Shown: positions 1 to 8,755, counted from the first letter of the stretch. The stretch: DNA of 64,000 nucleotides from Xenophilus arseniciresistens (GCF_028023875.1 NZ_JAQIPB010000001.1:186001-250000); one strand, 5' to 3'. Made by a program: numbers and translations. Notes: generated by a model from the letters alone, not told the origin.

Positions 1-1
1 C

Positions 2-784
2 GCCAGCGCGCTCTATGCGGGCCGGGTGATGCACCAGCGCCTGCGGCCCCGGCGCCACCGGCTGAGCTACCGCGTGTTCTCGCTGCTGGTCGACCTGGAG
101 GAGCTGCCCGCGCTGCACCAGCGGCTGCGCTGGCTGTCGGTGGACGGCTTCAATCTGTTCAGCATCCACCAGCGCGACCACGGCGCGGGCGAGCCCGAGG
201 GGCCGCGCGCCCATGTGGAGCGGCAACTGCAGGCGGCCGGGCTGCACGCGGGCGGCGCGATCCGGCTGCTGACCATGCCGCGCATCCTGGGCTATGCCTT
301 CAACCCGCTGTCGGTCTACTTCTGCCATGCGCCTGGCAGCGCCGCGCTGCAGGCCATCCTCTACGAGGTCAACAACACCTTCGGCCAGCGGCACAGCTAC
401 CTGATTGCCGTGCCGCCCGGGCAGCCGCCGGGCCAGGCCGTGGTGCAGCAGTGCGACAAGGGCTTCCACGTCTCGCCCTTCCTCGATCTGGCGCTGCAGT
501 ACCGCTTCGAGGTGCGCCCGCCGGCCGACGCGCTGCACGTGGGCATCCAGGTGCGGGACGCGCAGGGCGCCGTGCTGGTGGCCACGCTCGATGCGCGGCG
601 CCGCCCGCTGTCAGACCGTGCGCTGCTGCGCGCCTTCTTCAGCCATCCGCTGCTCACGCTCAAGGTGGTGGGCGCCATCCACTGGGAAGCGCTGCAGCTG
701 TGGCTCAAGGGCCTGCGCATCCACCGCCTGCCGCCGGCCCCGGCGCAGGCCGTGTCCATCGTCCGCCACCCACCGCCGCCATGA
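2..784 (+). CDS. DUF1365 domain protein (5' end outside window)
   Basis: This is the 3' part of a DUF1365 family gene. The frame is open from the first full codon. The residues before the first possible start (GTG at 26) already read ASALYAGRV, which resembles the family N-terminus, so the true start lies left of the window. Recognisable family features are HQRLRPRRHRLSYRVFS near the start, the acidic DLEEL stretch, RLLTMPRILGYAFNPLSVYF in the middle and EVNNTFGQRH after it. The biochemical role of the family is not established; it usually lies between an FAD-dependent oxidoreductase gene and a cyclopropane fatty acid synthase gene, which suggests lipid modification. The stop codon overlaps the start of the next gene (ATGA at 781-784), so the two are probably translationally coupled. 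Confidence 0.9.
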   Translation, partial: ASALYAGRVMHQRLRPRRHRLSYRVFSLLVDLEELPALHQRLRWLSVDGFNLFSIHQRDHGAGEPEGPRAHVERQLQAAGLHAGGAIRLLTMPRILGYAFNPLSVYFCHAPGSAALQAILYEVNNTFGQRHSYLIAVPPGQPPGQAVVQQCDKGFHVSPFLDLALQYRFEVRPPADALHVGIQVRDAQGAVLVATLDARRRPLSDRALLRAFFSHPLLTLKVVGAIHWEALQLWLKGLRIHRLPPAPAQAVSIVRHPPPP

Positions 785-2103
785 ACACAAGTTCCCTGTC
801 CTCCCTCCCCGCCACCATGCCCGGCAGGGCCGATGCCCGGGGCGCCGGGAAGCCCCGGATTTTTTCGCTGATGCCCGGTTTTCTTCTGAATCGTCCCGCG
901 CAACGCCTGCTGGAGCGGCTGCTGTCCCGGGTGCAGCATGGCTGCGTGACCGTGCAGCTGCCCGACGGCCGGCAACTGGAGGCCAGAGGCCCGCTGCCTG
1001 GCCCGCAGGCGCAGTTGCACATCGTGCGCTGGCGCGCCCTGTGGCGGCTGCTGCGTGAAGGCGATCTGGGCTTTGCGCGCGCCTACGGCCTGGGCGACTG
1101 GCACACGCCCGAGCTGGTGACGCTGCTGGACTTCGCGCTGGCCAACGAAAGCGCCTTCGGCAGCGGCCTGCAGGGGCAGCGCTGGGCCCGCGTGCTGGCG
1201 CGCGTGGGCCATCTGCTGCGCGCCAACACCCGGCGCGGCAGCCGCGACAACATCGCCGCCCACTACGACCTGGGCAACCATTTCTACGCCCAGTGGCTGG
1301 ACCGGCAGATGCTCTATTCGAGCGCGCTGTACCGCAACAGCCGGCAGAGCCTGGAGCAGGCGCAGGAAGAGCGGCTGCAGCGCATCCTGCAGCTGATGGA
1401 CACGCCGCACGGCGGCCAGGTGTTGGAGATCGGCTGCGGCTGGGGCGCGCTGGCCGTGCGGCTGGCCCGCCAGCGGCAGGCGCGCGTGACGGCCCTGACG
1501 CTGTCGCGCGAGCAGCTCGCGCATGCACGCCAGCGCGCCGTGATGGCCGGCGTTTCGCCGCTGGTGGAACTGCGCCTGCAGGACTACCGCGACACCGAAG
1601 GCCAGTACGACCGCATCGTGTCCATCGAGATGGTCGAAGCCGTGGGCGAGGCTTTCTGGCCGGCCTACTTCGACACGCTCAAGCGCTGCCTGCGCCCCGG
1701 CGGCAAGGTGGTGCTGCAGGCCATCACCATCGACGAAGCGCATTTCGAGCGCTATCGCCAGGGCGCCGATTTCATCCAGCGCTGCATCTTCCCCGGAGGC
1801 ATGCTGCCCACGCCCACCATCCTGCGCCAGCAGGCCGAGCGTGCCGGCCTGGTGCTGCGCGAATCGCAGCGCTTCGGCGCCAGCTATGCGCTGACCCTGG
1901 CCGAATGGCGCCGCCGCTTTCTGGCCGCCGCGCCGCAGATCAGCGCGCTGGGCTTCGACCGCGACTTCCGCCGCCTGTGGGAGTACTACCTGTGCTACTG
2001 CGAGGCCGGCTTCAACGCCGGCCGTGTGGATGTGGGGCTGTACGTGCTGGAGCACGCGGACTTCGGCGACGAAGGCGCCCCGCCCGCAGCGGCAGCGGCC
2101 TGA
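781..2103 (+). CDS. cfa: Cyclopropane-fatty-acyl-phospholipid synthase family protein
   Basis: A 440-residue SAM-dependent methyltransferase of the Cfa family, which adds a methylene bridge or methyl group across cis double bonds of phospholipid acyl chains at the inner membrane. The SAM-binding glycine motif is visible as VLEIGCGWGALA at about residues 215-226, followed by TALTLSREQLAHAR. The N-terminal half carries the family hallmarks HYDLGNHFYAQWLD and MLYSSALY, and the C-terminal part has FIQRCIFPGG and the WEYYLCYCEAGF block. The start is the ATG inside the ATGA overlap with the DUF1365 gene. Pairing with DUF1365 is a known arrangement in proteobacteria. Whether the product makes true cyclopropane rings or another methylated fatty acid cannot be told from sequence. 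Confidence 0.92.
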   Translation: MNTSSLSSLPATMPGRADARGAGKPRIFSLMPGFLLNRPAQRLLERLLSRVQHGCVTVQLPDGRQLEARGPLPGPQAQLHIVRWRALWRLLREGDLGFARAYGLGDWHTPELVTLLDFALANESAFGSGLQGQRWARVLARVGHLLRANTRRGSRDNIAAHYDLGNHFYAQWLDRQMLYSSALYRNSRQSLEQAQEERLQRILQLMDTPHGGQVLEIGCGWGALAVRLARQRQARVTALTLSREQLAHARQRAVMAGVSPLVELRLQDYRDTEGQYDRIVSIEMVEAVGEAFWPAYFDTLKRCLRPGGKVVLQAITIDEAHFERYRQGADFIQRCIFPGGMLPTPTILRQQAERAGLVLRESQRFGASYALTLAEWRRRFLAAAPQISALGFDRDFRRLWEYYLCYCEAGFNAGRVDVGLYVLEHADFGDEGAPPAAAAA

Positions 2104-2125
2104 GGCGCCCGCGCGCGGCTCAGGC

Positions 2126-3049
2126 TCAGAACGGCGGATCGCTAGGGTCGGCCTGCGCGGGCACGGCGGGCTCGTCCGCCTGGGCCGGTGCAGACGACGG
2201 CCCGAGCAGGTTCAGCACCTGCTTGCGCAAGGTGGCCACCTCGCGCTTGAGCTGGGCGTTCTCGGTCTCCAGCTCGGCCGTGCGCTTGCGCAGCGCCAGC
2301 AGTTCCTCGTTCTCGGAAGGGGCCGCGGCGGCGGGCGCGCCCTCCTCGCCCTCGGCGGCTTCGGCCTTGTCGCGCGGCGGCTTGCGCTTGGCCTCGCGCA
2401 CGCGCTTGGCGGCCTGCTTGAGTTCGTCCTTGCCCGCGGTGGCGGCGGCCACCTGCTCTTCGGCGGGCAGCGTGGCCACGGCCGCGGCGGCGCTCAGCGA
2501 CAGCGTGCCGGCCTTCACGGCCTCCACCACCTCGGGGGCGGCGCTTTGCTGGATCTTCTCGATCAGCTGCACCTGGTTGCTGCGCAGCCGCGCCGCGCGG
2601 GCCAGGGCTTCGCGCGTGCTCAGGGCCTCCTCGGCCGAGGGCGCGGGTGCGGCCACGGGCGCGTCGGCCGCGGCAGGCGCGGCGGCGTCGGCGGCCGGTG
2701 CGGGCGGCGGGGCCTGGCGCGCATGGCGCTCGGCCACGATCTCGCGCTTGCGCAGCGCCAGCACGCCGCGCTGGAAGTCGCTCAGGCTGCGCCGGCCCAG
2801 GTGCTGGTCGATCATCCACAGGTGCACGTCTTCCATGGACTGGAAGCGCGTGTTCTGCACCGTCTGGAAGGGCAGGCCGTGCTTGCGGCAGATGCCGTAG
2901 CGGTTGTGGCCGTCCACCAGCACGTTGCCCCACAGCACCAGCGCATCGCGGCAGCCTTCAGCCAGCAGGCTGCGCTCCAGTGCCTGGTATTCATCGGGCG
3001 TCAGCGGATCGATGTAGGCCTTGAGTTCTTCGTTGACGACGATGTCCAT
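2126..3049 (-). CDS. ParB/sulfiredoxin-like domain protein with C-terminal coiled coil
   Basis: A 307-residue protein starting at the ATG of MDIVVNEELKAYI. Residues about 5-75 form a ParB/Srx-like nuclease-fold domain (EYQALERSLLAEGCRDALVL, then VLVDGHNRYGICRKHGLPF), the part that in ParB binds CTP or in relatives acts as a nuclease. A long Ala/Pro-rich linker follows, then a Lys/Arg-rich basic stretch (AKRVREAKRKPPRDKAE), and a heptad-like coiled coil near the C-terminus (LRKRTAELETENAQLKRE). No helix-turn-helix typical of full ParB is obvious and there is no parA neighbour, so it is not a normal chromosome partition protein. The gene faces the cfa gene tail to tail with a 22-bp gap and is divergent from the hydrolase at 3277. 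Function unknown; a DNA-associated role is inference. Confidence 0.75.
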   Translation of the reverse strand: MDIVVNEELKAYIDPLTPDEYQALERSLLAEGCRDALVLWGNVLVDGHNRYGICRKHGLPFQTVQNTRFQSMEDVHLWMIDQHLGRRSLSDFQRGVLALRKREIVAERHARQAPPPAPAADAAAPAAADAPVAAPAPSAEEALSTREALARAARLRSNQVQLIEKIQQSAAPEVVEAVKAGTLSLSAAAAVATLPAEEQVAAATAGKDELKQAAKRVREAKRKPPRDKAEAAEGEEGAPAAAAPSENEELLALRKRTAELETENAQLKREVATLRKQVLNLLGPSSAPAQADEPAVPAQADPSDPPF

Positions 3050-3276
3050 TGCGCGCTGCCGGGAAAAAGGCGCGGATTCTAGGACGCGGCAGCCGGCACT
3101 CCCGCCCGCCCGCGGCGCGGGCCGTAGCCCGCGTCCGACAAGCGCTTGCTCGGCGGGATGGCGCCTGCGTCCGAATCGGTGCCGGTACAACGAAGGTCCA
3201 GAGCCCTGGCGGCTTTCGTGCGCCCTTGCGTGCGCGGCTGCGCCAATCCTCGCCACAACACTCAAGGAGCCGCATC

Positions 3277-4341
3277 ATGAACGACACACCCGCTTCCAAA
3301 CCCCCGGTGCCGGCCTCGCCCGGTGCCGACGCGCGCGAGCCCCACACGCCGCCGGCCGAGCCCGGCCCCGGCCCGCGCACCGGCAGCGCGCTGGTGGGCG
3401 CGGCCGCAGGCGCCGGCCTGGGCATGGTGGTGGCCGGCCCCATCGGCGTGGTGCTGGGCGGCACCTTGGGGGGCGTGGCCGGCGCGATCGGCGCCGCGGC
3501 CACCGGCACCGGCGTGCTGCCCGAGCCGGCCGCGCCCGACCCGGTGCACCTGCACATCGACGACAGCGGCGGCACCGGCCGGCCCGTGGTGCTGATCCAT
3601 GGCTGGCCGCTGTCGGCGCTGGCCTGGGAGCCGCAGACCCAGGCGCTCAAGGAAGCAGGTTTTCGCGTAGTGGCGTATGACCGGCGCGGCTTCGGCCGCT
3701 CCGACAAGCCCGCGGCCGGCTACGACTACGACACCCTGGCCGACGACCTGGAGCGCGTGCTGGACGACCTGGGCCTGGAAGACGTCACGCTCGTGGGTTT
3801 CTCGATGGGCGGCGGCGAGGTCGCGCGCTACGTGGCGCGCCATGGAGAGGCGCGGCTGTGCAGCGTGGTCTTTGCCGCGGCCGTGCCGCCAGCCATGCTC
3901 AAGACCGCCGACAACCCCGACGGCCCGCTGACGCCCGAGGCGGCCAAAGCCATGAAGAAGGGCGTGGAAGACGACCGCGAAGCCTTCTTCGAGCAGTTCA
4001 CGCGTGATTTCTTCTCGGTCGATGGCCAGTTGCTGGTCAGCGAGCCGGTGCGGGCCCAGGCACTGGCCCAGTGCCACCAGTCGGCCCAGGCCGCCACGCT
4101 GGGCTGCATGGACGCCTTCGGCCGCACCGATTTCCGCGAAGACCTGCAGCAGATCACCGTGCCCACGCTGGTCATCCATGGCGATGCCGACGCGATCGTG
4201 CCGCTCGAAGGCTCGGGCCTGCGCACGCACCGCGCCGTCGCGCACAGCGAACTGGTCACGATCGCCGGGGCGCCGCACGGGCTCAATGCCACGCACGCGC
4301 CGGCGTTCAACGCGGCGCTGCTGGACTTCCTGGAACGCTGA
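3277..4341 (+). CDS. Alpha/beta hydrolase with N-terminal glycine-zipper segment
   Basis: A 354-residue protein. The ATG at 3277 is chosen because AAGGAG lies seven bases upstream. Residues about 85-354 are an alpha/beta hydrolase of the non-haem chloroperoxidase/esterase type: oxyanion region LIHGWPLSA, YDRRGFGRSDKP, nucleophile elbow GFSMGGGE with Ser176, acid Asp305 in HGDADAIVP and His334 in GAPHGL. Before it lies a Pro-rich start and a glycine-zipper-like stretch at about residues 36-78 (repeated GxxxG spacing, small and hydrophobic residues), which could insert into or pack against a membrane. No signal peptide is seen. The enzyme probably hydrolyses small esters or shows perhydrolase activity; the substrate is unknown. 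It is monocistronic and divergent from the ParB-like gene. Confidence 0.85.
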   Translation: MNDTPASKPPVPASPGADAREPHTPPAEPGPGPRTGSALVGAAAGAGLGMVVAGPIGVVLGGTLGGVAGAIGAAATGTGVLPEPAAPDPVHLHIDDSGGTGRPVVLIHGWPLSALAWEPQTQALKEAGFRVVAYDRRGFGRSDKPAAGYDYDTLADDLERVLDDLGLEDVTLVGFSMGGGEVARYVARHGEARLCSVVFAAAVPPAMLKTADNPDGPLTPEAAKAMKKGVEDDREAFFEQFTRDFFSVDGQLLVSEPVRAQALAQCHQSAQAATLGCMDAFGRTDFREDLQQITVPTLVIHGDADAIVPLEGSGLRTHRAVAHSELVTIAGAPHGLNATHAPAFNAALLDFLER

Positions 4342-4400
4342 GCGCCACGAGGGGATTTGCGGGGGCGCGGTCGCGCGCGGCGGCCCACAATGCGCGCACC

Positions 4401-4862
4401 ATGACCTCATCCGCCCGACGCACCCTGCTCCTGGCCGCCCCGCTGTGGGCACTGGCTCCCACCCTCGCGCTGGCCGCGGCGCCCACCGTGGAAGTGTTCA
4501 AGGACCCAAGCTGCGGCTGCTGCGGCGACTGGGTCAGCCACCTGAACCGGCATGGCTTTGCCACCCGCGTGCACGACGAAGGCAACAACGCGGCCCGCGC
4601 GCGGGCCGGCATCCCCACCCGGCTGGGCTCGTGCCACACCGGCTTCGTGGGCGGCTATGCGCTGGAAGGCCATGTGCCGGCTGCCGACGTGCAGCGGCTG
4701 CTCAAGGAGCGGCCCGCCGGCGCCATCGGCCTGGCGGTGCCGGGCATGCCCATCGGCTCACCGGGCATGGACGGCCCGGCCTACGGCGGCCGGCGCGACG
4801 CCTTCGACACGCTGCTGGTGTTGGCCAACGGCCAGACGCGGGTCTGGCAGAGCCACCGCTGA
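4401..4862 (+). CDS. DUF411 family periplasmic protein, probably metal binding
   Basis: A 153-residue exported protein of the DUF411 family. An N-terminal signal peptide ends around ALAAAP (residues 20-28). The mature N-terminus has the family signature FKDPSCGCCGDWVSHL, a CxCC cluster suited to binding soft metals, followed by GIPTRLGSCHTG with a further Cys and His, and the C-terminal GMPIGSPGMDG Met-containing motif. Members are often found near copper or other metal resistance genes and are thought to handle metals in the periplasm. The metal-responsive two-component system and RND pump begin about 1.7 kb downstream, so involvement in the same stress is a fair inference. The gene faces the LpxR-like gene with only 11 bp between stops. 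Confidence 0.85.
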   Translation: MTSSARRTLLLAAPLWALAPTLALAAAPTVEVFKDPSCGCCGDWVSHLNRHGFATRVHDEGNNAARARAGIPTRLGSCHTGFVGGYALEGHVPAADVQRLLKERPAGAIGLAVPGMPIGSPGMDGPAYGGRRDAFDTLLVLANGQTRVWQSHR

Positions 4863-4873
4863 GGCGCTGCGGC

Positions 4874-6034
4874 TTAAAAGCGCCGGCTGATGGTGAAGCT
4901 GCCGAACACCGGCAGCTGCTTCTGGCCCTGGAACTCGCGCGTGCGGTGGTAGCGCGCGAAGGCGAACTTCCACGGGCCGTGGGTCAGTGCCAGGCCGTAG
5001 CCCAGGTCGGCCACCGCATGGCGCATGTCCACGCTGTGGCTGTTCTTGAAGGTGTTGCCGTTGAGCGTGATGTCGTTGAACACCAGGCGCAGGTCGGTGG
5101 TCACGAAGGCATGGCCGGCCCAGCCGCTGCCGGCCACGCTGCCCAGGCCGCGCGTGGGTGCCGTGTTCTCGCCCGCCGGGCGCAGCGGCGTGCTGCCGAA
5201 GTCGTCGGGCAGGCGCCAGCCGTAGCGCAGTTCCACGCCCGCGTTCAGGTACGACTGCAGGTTGCCCACCGCACCCCCCCAGTGGCCGATGGCGTCCCAG
5301 CTCCAGCCGCTGCGGTCATGCTCGGGCGCCCAGCGCTGCATGCGCTCGTGCACGAACTGCACCACGAACTCGTCGCGCAGCTGGTTGCCCCAGCCGTTGG
5401 CGCGCTGGTCGCCGATCAGCTTGTGCACGGCGTTCTGCGTCTGCCGGCCCAGGGCCGAGGGGCCGACGATGCCCAGGCGCAGGTGCGAGGTGCGCAGCAC
5501 GTCGCCGCTGCGCGCGTTGTAGCCCACGCTCAGCAGCAGCGCGCCGGCGTAGGGCCGGTCGTCGCGGATCAGGTCGCTGCGCGAGATGTCCTGCGGCGTG
5601 AACAGCCCCTGGCCGAAGCTGAACACCATGTTCTGCTGCTCGAAACCGTCGTGGCTCAGCCCGCTCAGGTAGCGGTTCAGCCCGCGCGCCATGGCCGGCA
5701 GGCAGGGGTCGCTCAGGTAGTCGACCAGGTTGGGCGAGACGACCGTGAGCAGCACGCCGTTGGTGTAGCCCTGGTCCTGCTGGCTGCCGCCGAACAGGTC
5801 GTTGTCCACGCGCAGGTTGGCCGTCCACTGGCCCTGGCTCAGGGCCGATCCGCCGGCGCACAGGGTGGATCGCGCCGGCACCGGCGCCTGGGTGGCGGCG
5901 GCCGCATCGGCCTGCACCGCGCCGCCCTGGGCCTGCGCCGCCGTGGCGGCGGCCCCCAGTGTCAGCAAGGCGGCCAGCCGACGGCCGCGCGCAATGAATG
6001 TCTGCCCTTGCTTGCCCAAAGGGTTCCTGTGCAT
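4874..6034 (-). CDS. LpxR-like lipid A deacylase family outer membrane protein (DUF2219)
   Basis: A 386-residue outer-membrane beta-barrel protein of the LpxR/DUF2219 family. LpxR removes the 3'-acyloxyacyl group from lipid A. The ATG at 6034 is preferred over one ten codons upstream because a GAGGAAG ribosome site precedes it. A signal peptide ends near AQAQ. The family motif with the Asn-Asp pair is visible as LRVDNDLFGGSQQDQGYTNG, followed by DRPYAG, and the barrel ends in the typical aromatic terminus (SFTISRRF). The deacylase activity is known for the Salmonella protein only; many relatives are untested, so the function here is inferred by family. The gene is divergent from the small DUF4148-like gene at 6274, with a metal-regulator-like box between them. 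Confidence 0.85.
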   Translation of the reverse strand: MHRNPLGKQGQTFIARGRRLAALLTLGAAATAAQAQGGAVQADAAAATQAPVPARSTLCAGGSALSQGQWTANLRVDNDLFGGSQQDQGYTNGVLLTVVSPNLVDYLSDPCLPAMARGLNRYLSGLSHDGFEQQNMVFSFGQGLFTPQDISRSDLIRDDRPYAGALLLSVGYNARSGDVLRTSHLRLGIVGPSALGRQTQNAVHKLIGDQRANGWGNQLRDEFVVQFVHERMQRWAPEHDRSGWSWDAIGHWGGAVGNLQSYLNAGVELRYGWRLPDDFGSTPLRPAGENTAPTRGLGSVAGSGWAGHAFVTTDLRLVFNDITLNGNTFKNSHSVDMRHAVADLGYGLALTHGPWKFAFARYHRTREFQGQKQLPVFGSFTISRRF

Positions 6035-6167
6035 GCCTTCCTCTTCCCGATGCGCCTTGCGCATGATGATGATCTGGAAGCGGCGAGCCTAATGGCAAAG
6101 CATCATCCGCGTGTGTAGGGGGGCATCCAGCACCATGCCTGGCGCCCCAACGGATCGCCTGCGCGGC

Positions 6168-6221
6168 ATGACAGACATGTCATCGGCCTGAAGCCTGTCT
6201 GTGGGTCTGGCTTTCTACAGT
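6168..6221 (+). promoter_or_regulatory. CusR/CopR-type dyad and candidate -10 box upstream of the regulatory operon
   Basis: A perfect dyad ATGACA-GACA-TGTCAT lies at 6168-6183. It fits the TGACA-N4-TGTCA pattern bound by CusR/CopR-type heavy-metal response regulators. The sequence TACAGT at 6216-6221 could be the -10 element; it begins 40.5 bp from the dyad centre, the same distance as at the second box (8702). This promoter would drive the genes at 6274, 6619 and 7302, giving autoregulation. The dyad is seen directly; binding by the encoded regulator is inference. Confidence 0.65.
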
Positions 6222-6273
6222 GGGACGCAGAGCAGCACAGCTCTGTTTCACCACCCTCCGCCAAGGAACGACC

Positions 6274-6591
6274 ATGCACCCTTCTGCATCCCCCCGTCTG
6301 TCCCGCCTTCTTGCTTCGCTGGCCCTGGCCGCAGCCGTGGCGCCCGCCATGGCCGCCGGCGGCGCGCCGGCCGGCAGCGGCGGCACCGCAACCCCGCTCA
6401 CCCGCGCCCAGGTGCATGCCGAGGCCGTGGCCTGGACGCAGTCGGGCCTGGGCCAGATGGCCTACGGCGAGATCGGCGCAGACAGCCGCGGCCCCAGCTA
6501 CGAGCGCGCGCTGCAGGCCTTTCGCGCGCTGAACGAAGGCCGCCAGGCCATGGCCGCGCCGCCAGCGGCCGCCGCGCCGCGTGCGCCTTGA
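6274..6591 (+). CDS. Small secreted DUF4148-like protein
   Basis: A 105-residue protein beginning at the ATG at 6274, with AAGGAA upstream. It has a clear signal peptide (LLASLALAAAVAPAMAAGG) and a short mature part whose LTRAQVHAEAVAWTQSGLGQ resembles the LTRAQV(K/R)AEL motif of Burkholderiales DUF4148 proteins. The rest is Gly/Ala-rich with no Cys or His cluster. Function unknown. It sits 27 bp before the response regulator gene and behind the metal-regulator-like dyad, so it is probably co-transcribed with the two-component system and could be a metal-stress-induced periplasmic protein. That role is inference. Confidence 0.7.
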   Translation: MHPSASPRLSRLLASLALAAAVAPAMAAGGAPAGSGGTATPLTRAQVHAEAVAWTQSGLGQMAYGEIGADSRGPSYERALQAFRALNEGRQAMAAPPAAAAPRAP

Positions 6592-6618
6592 GCCTGCGCA
6601 CACCACTACCATCGCCGC

Positions 6619-7305
6619 ATGTACCTGCTGGTTGTAGAAGATGAACAGAAGCTGGGCGACTACCTGCGCAAGGGCCTGAGCGAAAGCGGCTTCAACGTGA
6701 ATCTGGAGCGCGACGGCGCCGTGGGTTTCGAGATGGCCCGCAGCGGCAACTACGACGCCATCGTGCTCGACGTGATGCTGCCCGGCATGGGCGGCTTCGA
6801 TTTCGTCAGGGGCCTGCGCCGCGCCGGCGTGCGCGTTCCCGTGCTCATGCTCACGGCCCGGGACGCGGTGGAAGACCGCGTGCAGGGCCTGGAAAGCGGG
6901 GCCGACGACTACCTGGCCAAGCCCTTTTCCTTCTCCGAACTGCTGGCCCGCGTGCGCGCCCTGCTGCGCCGCAGTCCGCTGCAGGACGCCACGCGCTATG
7001 CCCTGGCCGACCTGCAGCTGGACCAGACCATGCGGCGCGTGCAGCGCGGCGGCCGGCGCCTGGACCTGACGGCCAAGGAATTCGCGCTGCTGTCGCTGCT
7101 GCTGCGGCGCCAGGGCCAGATCCTGTCGCGCGCGGTGCTGGCCGATCAGGTGTGGGGCATGAGCTTCGACTCCGAAACCAATGTGGTCGAGGTGACGGTG
7201 CGGCGCCTGCGCGCCAAGCTGGACGACCCCTTCGAGGTGAAGCTGCTGCACACGGTGCGCGGCATGGGCTACGTGCTGGAGTGCCGCGACCCGGCAGGGC
7301 GATGA
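6619..7305 (+). CDS. Heavy-metal-type response regulator (OmpR/CusR family)
   Basis: A 228-residue two-component response regulator. The receiver domain (residues 1-115) has the acidic pocket EDEQ near residues 8-10, phospho-acceptor Asp51 in [12 protein letters not shown], the Thr in MLTARD and the Lys in [11 protein letters not shown]. The C-terminal winged helix (about 125-225) has [20 protein letters not shown] and the DNA-recognition region [16 protein letters not shown]. The [11 protein letters not shown] wording and overall length are typical of the CusR/CopR/CzcR heavy-metal branch. Its stop overlaps the kinase start (ATGA). It should bind the two TGACA-N4-TGT(C/A)A dyads at 6168 and 8702. 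The inducing metal is not evident. Confidence 0.92.
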   Translation: MYLLVVEDEQKLGDYLRKGLSESGFNVNLERDGAVGFEMARSGNYDAIVLDVMLPGMGGFDFVRGLRRAGVRVPVLMLTARDAVEDRVQGLESGADDYLAKPFSFSELLARVRALLRRSPLQDATRYALADLQLDQTMRRVQRGGRRLDLTAKEFALLSLLLRRQGQILSRAVLADQVWGMSFDSETNVVEVTVRRLRAKLDDPFEVKLLHTVRGMGYVLECRDPAGR

Positions 7306-8705
7306 GCGCCACCCGGCCGCCCGAAGGCGCTCGCACCGCAGCGCGTCAGCGCGAAGGTGCCCCAGTCAGCGCGGGCTCCATCCAGGCTTCGCTGTCGCGC
7401 TGGCTGGCCGTCCAGACGCTGGTGGGCCTGAGCGTGGTCTGCGCGGGCATCTATGCGGCCATCAGCTGGGGCCTGGCGGCCAAGCACGAGGACGAATACC
7501 GCCAGCACTACGAGATGGTGCGCCACGCCATTGGCGACGGCAGCCACGGCACGGTCACCGATGACGAAGACGACGTGCAGCACAAGCTGCGCGACATCTT
7601 CGCCAGCCACCCCGACCTGGCCATCGAGCTGACGCTCAGCGACCAGCCCTTCTTCGCCCACCAGCCGGCCACCACCGGCCCCACGCGCTGGGTCTGGCGC
7701 GACGCGCCCGAGGGCGAGCTGACGGTGCAGGGCCAGCCGCTGAAGGCGCGCATGGCCCTCGATGTGGGCCGCGACGACCTGATGCGCGAACGTCTGGGCT
7801 ACACGCTCATAGTCACGGCGGCGCTGGGCTCGCTGCTGGTCTCGCTCACGGGCTTCTGGCTGGTGCGGCGCAGCTTGGCGCCGCTCAAGCTGCTGGCGGC
7901 GGAGACCGCGGAGGTCGGCCCCGACCGGCCGGGCCGGCGCATCGCCGCCGGGGCCTATGCCGCCGAGCTGCAGCCGTGGATCGAGCAGTTCAATGCGCTG
8001 CTGCAACGCGCCGAGGGCGCCTACGCCCAGCTCGAGGCCTTCAACGCCGACCTGGCGCACGAGCTGCGCACGCCGCTGTCGAACATGATCGCGCAGGTGG
8101 AGGTGGAGCTGGGCCGCAGCCGCAGCGAACAGGCGCTGCGCGAGGCGCTGGGCTCGTGCCTGGAGGAAGTGCGGCGCATGTCCGCCATCATGGCCGACAT
8201 GCTCTTTCTGTCGCAGGCCGACCGCGGCGCGAAGGCGCGGCGCTCGGCCCCCTGCAGCCTGGCCGAGCAGGTGCAGGCGGTGGCCGAGTTCCACGAGCCC
8301 GAGCTGGAGGCCAAGGCGCTGAGCCTGGACGTGCGCGGCGACGCCCAGTTGGCGGTGGACACCGGGCTGCTGCGGCGCGCGATCTCCAACCTGATGAGCA
8401 ATGCGGTGCGCCACGCCGAGCCGGGCAGCACGCTGGTGGTCAGCATCGAGCCTGCCGCCAGCGGCGTGAGCATCAGCGTGCAGAACCGCGGCCCCGTCAT
8501 CGCGCCGGGCACGCTGGAGCGCATCTTCGAGCGCTTCTTCCGCGCCGACGCGGCGCGCACGGGCTCCTCGCAGCACCACGGCCTGGGGCTGGCCATCGTG
8601 GCGGCCATCGCGCGCATGCACGACGGGCGCACCTTCGCCAGCAGCGCGCTCGGCCTCACGCGCATCGGGCTGCACCTGGCGCATCCGCCCTCGCGCCAAA
8701 AATGA
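7302..8705 (+). CDS. Heavy-metal sensor histidine kinase
   Basis: A 467-residue inner-membrane sensor kinase coupled to the regulator by an ATGA overlap. It has TM1 at about residues 34-58 ([20 protein letters not shown]), a periplasmic sensor loop of about 110 residues rich in Asp and His ([13 protein letters not shown]), TM2 at about 168-188, a HAMP linker, a HisKA domain with phospho-acceptor His253 in [13 protein letters not shown], and an HATPase domain with the N box ([16 protein letters not shown]) and G box ([16 protein letters not shown]). Domain order and length match the CusS/CzcS group. The acidic periplasmic cluster could bind metal, but I cannot name the ion. The stop codon lies inside the second regulator dyad. 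Confidence 0.92.
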   Translation: MSATRPPEGARTAARQREGAPVSAGSIQASLSRWLAVQTLVGLSVVCAGIYAAISWGLAAKHEDEYRQHYEMVRHAIGDGSHGTVTDDEDDVQHKLRDIFASHPDLAIELTLSDQPFFAHQPATTGPTRWVWRDAPEGELTVQGQPLKARMALDVGRDDLMRERLGYTLIVTAALGSLLVSLTGFWLVRRSLAPLKLLAAETAEVGPDRPGRRIAAGAYAAELQPWIEQFNALLQRAEGAYAQLEAFNADLAHELRTPLSNMIAQVEVELGRSRSEQALREALGSCLEEVRRMSAIMADMLFLSQADRGAKARRSAPCSLAEQVQAVAEFHEPELEAKALSLDVRGDAQLAVDTGLLRRAISNLMSNAVRHAEPGSTLVVSIEPAASGVSISVQNRGPVIAPGTLERIFERFFRADAARTGSSQHHGLGLAIVAAIARMHDGRTFASSALGLTRIGLHLAHPPSRQK

Positions 8706-8755
8706 CAAGGATGTAATCCTGGCGTGATCCAGCCGGCGATCTGCCTTCCTAGCAT
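8702..8755 (+). promoter_or_regulatory. Second CusR/CopR-type dyad and candidate -10 box upstream of the efflux operon
   Basis: The dyad ATGACA-AGGA-TGTAAT at 8702-8717 differs from a perfect ATGACA-N4-TGTCAT at one base and overlaps the kinase stop codon. A candidate -10 box TAGCAT at 8750-8755 starts 40.5 bp from the dyad centre, exactly as in the box at 6168. It should control the efflux genes starting at 8810. The matching geometry is seen in the sequence; regulation is inferred. Confidence 0.62.
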
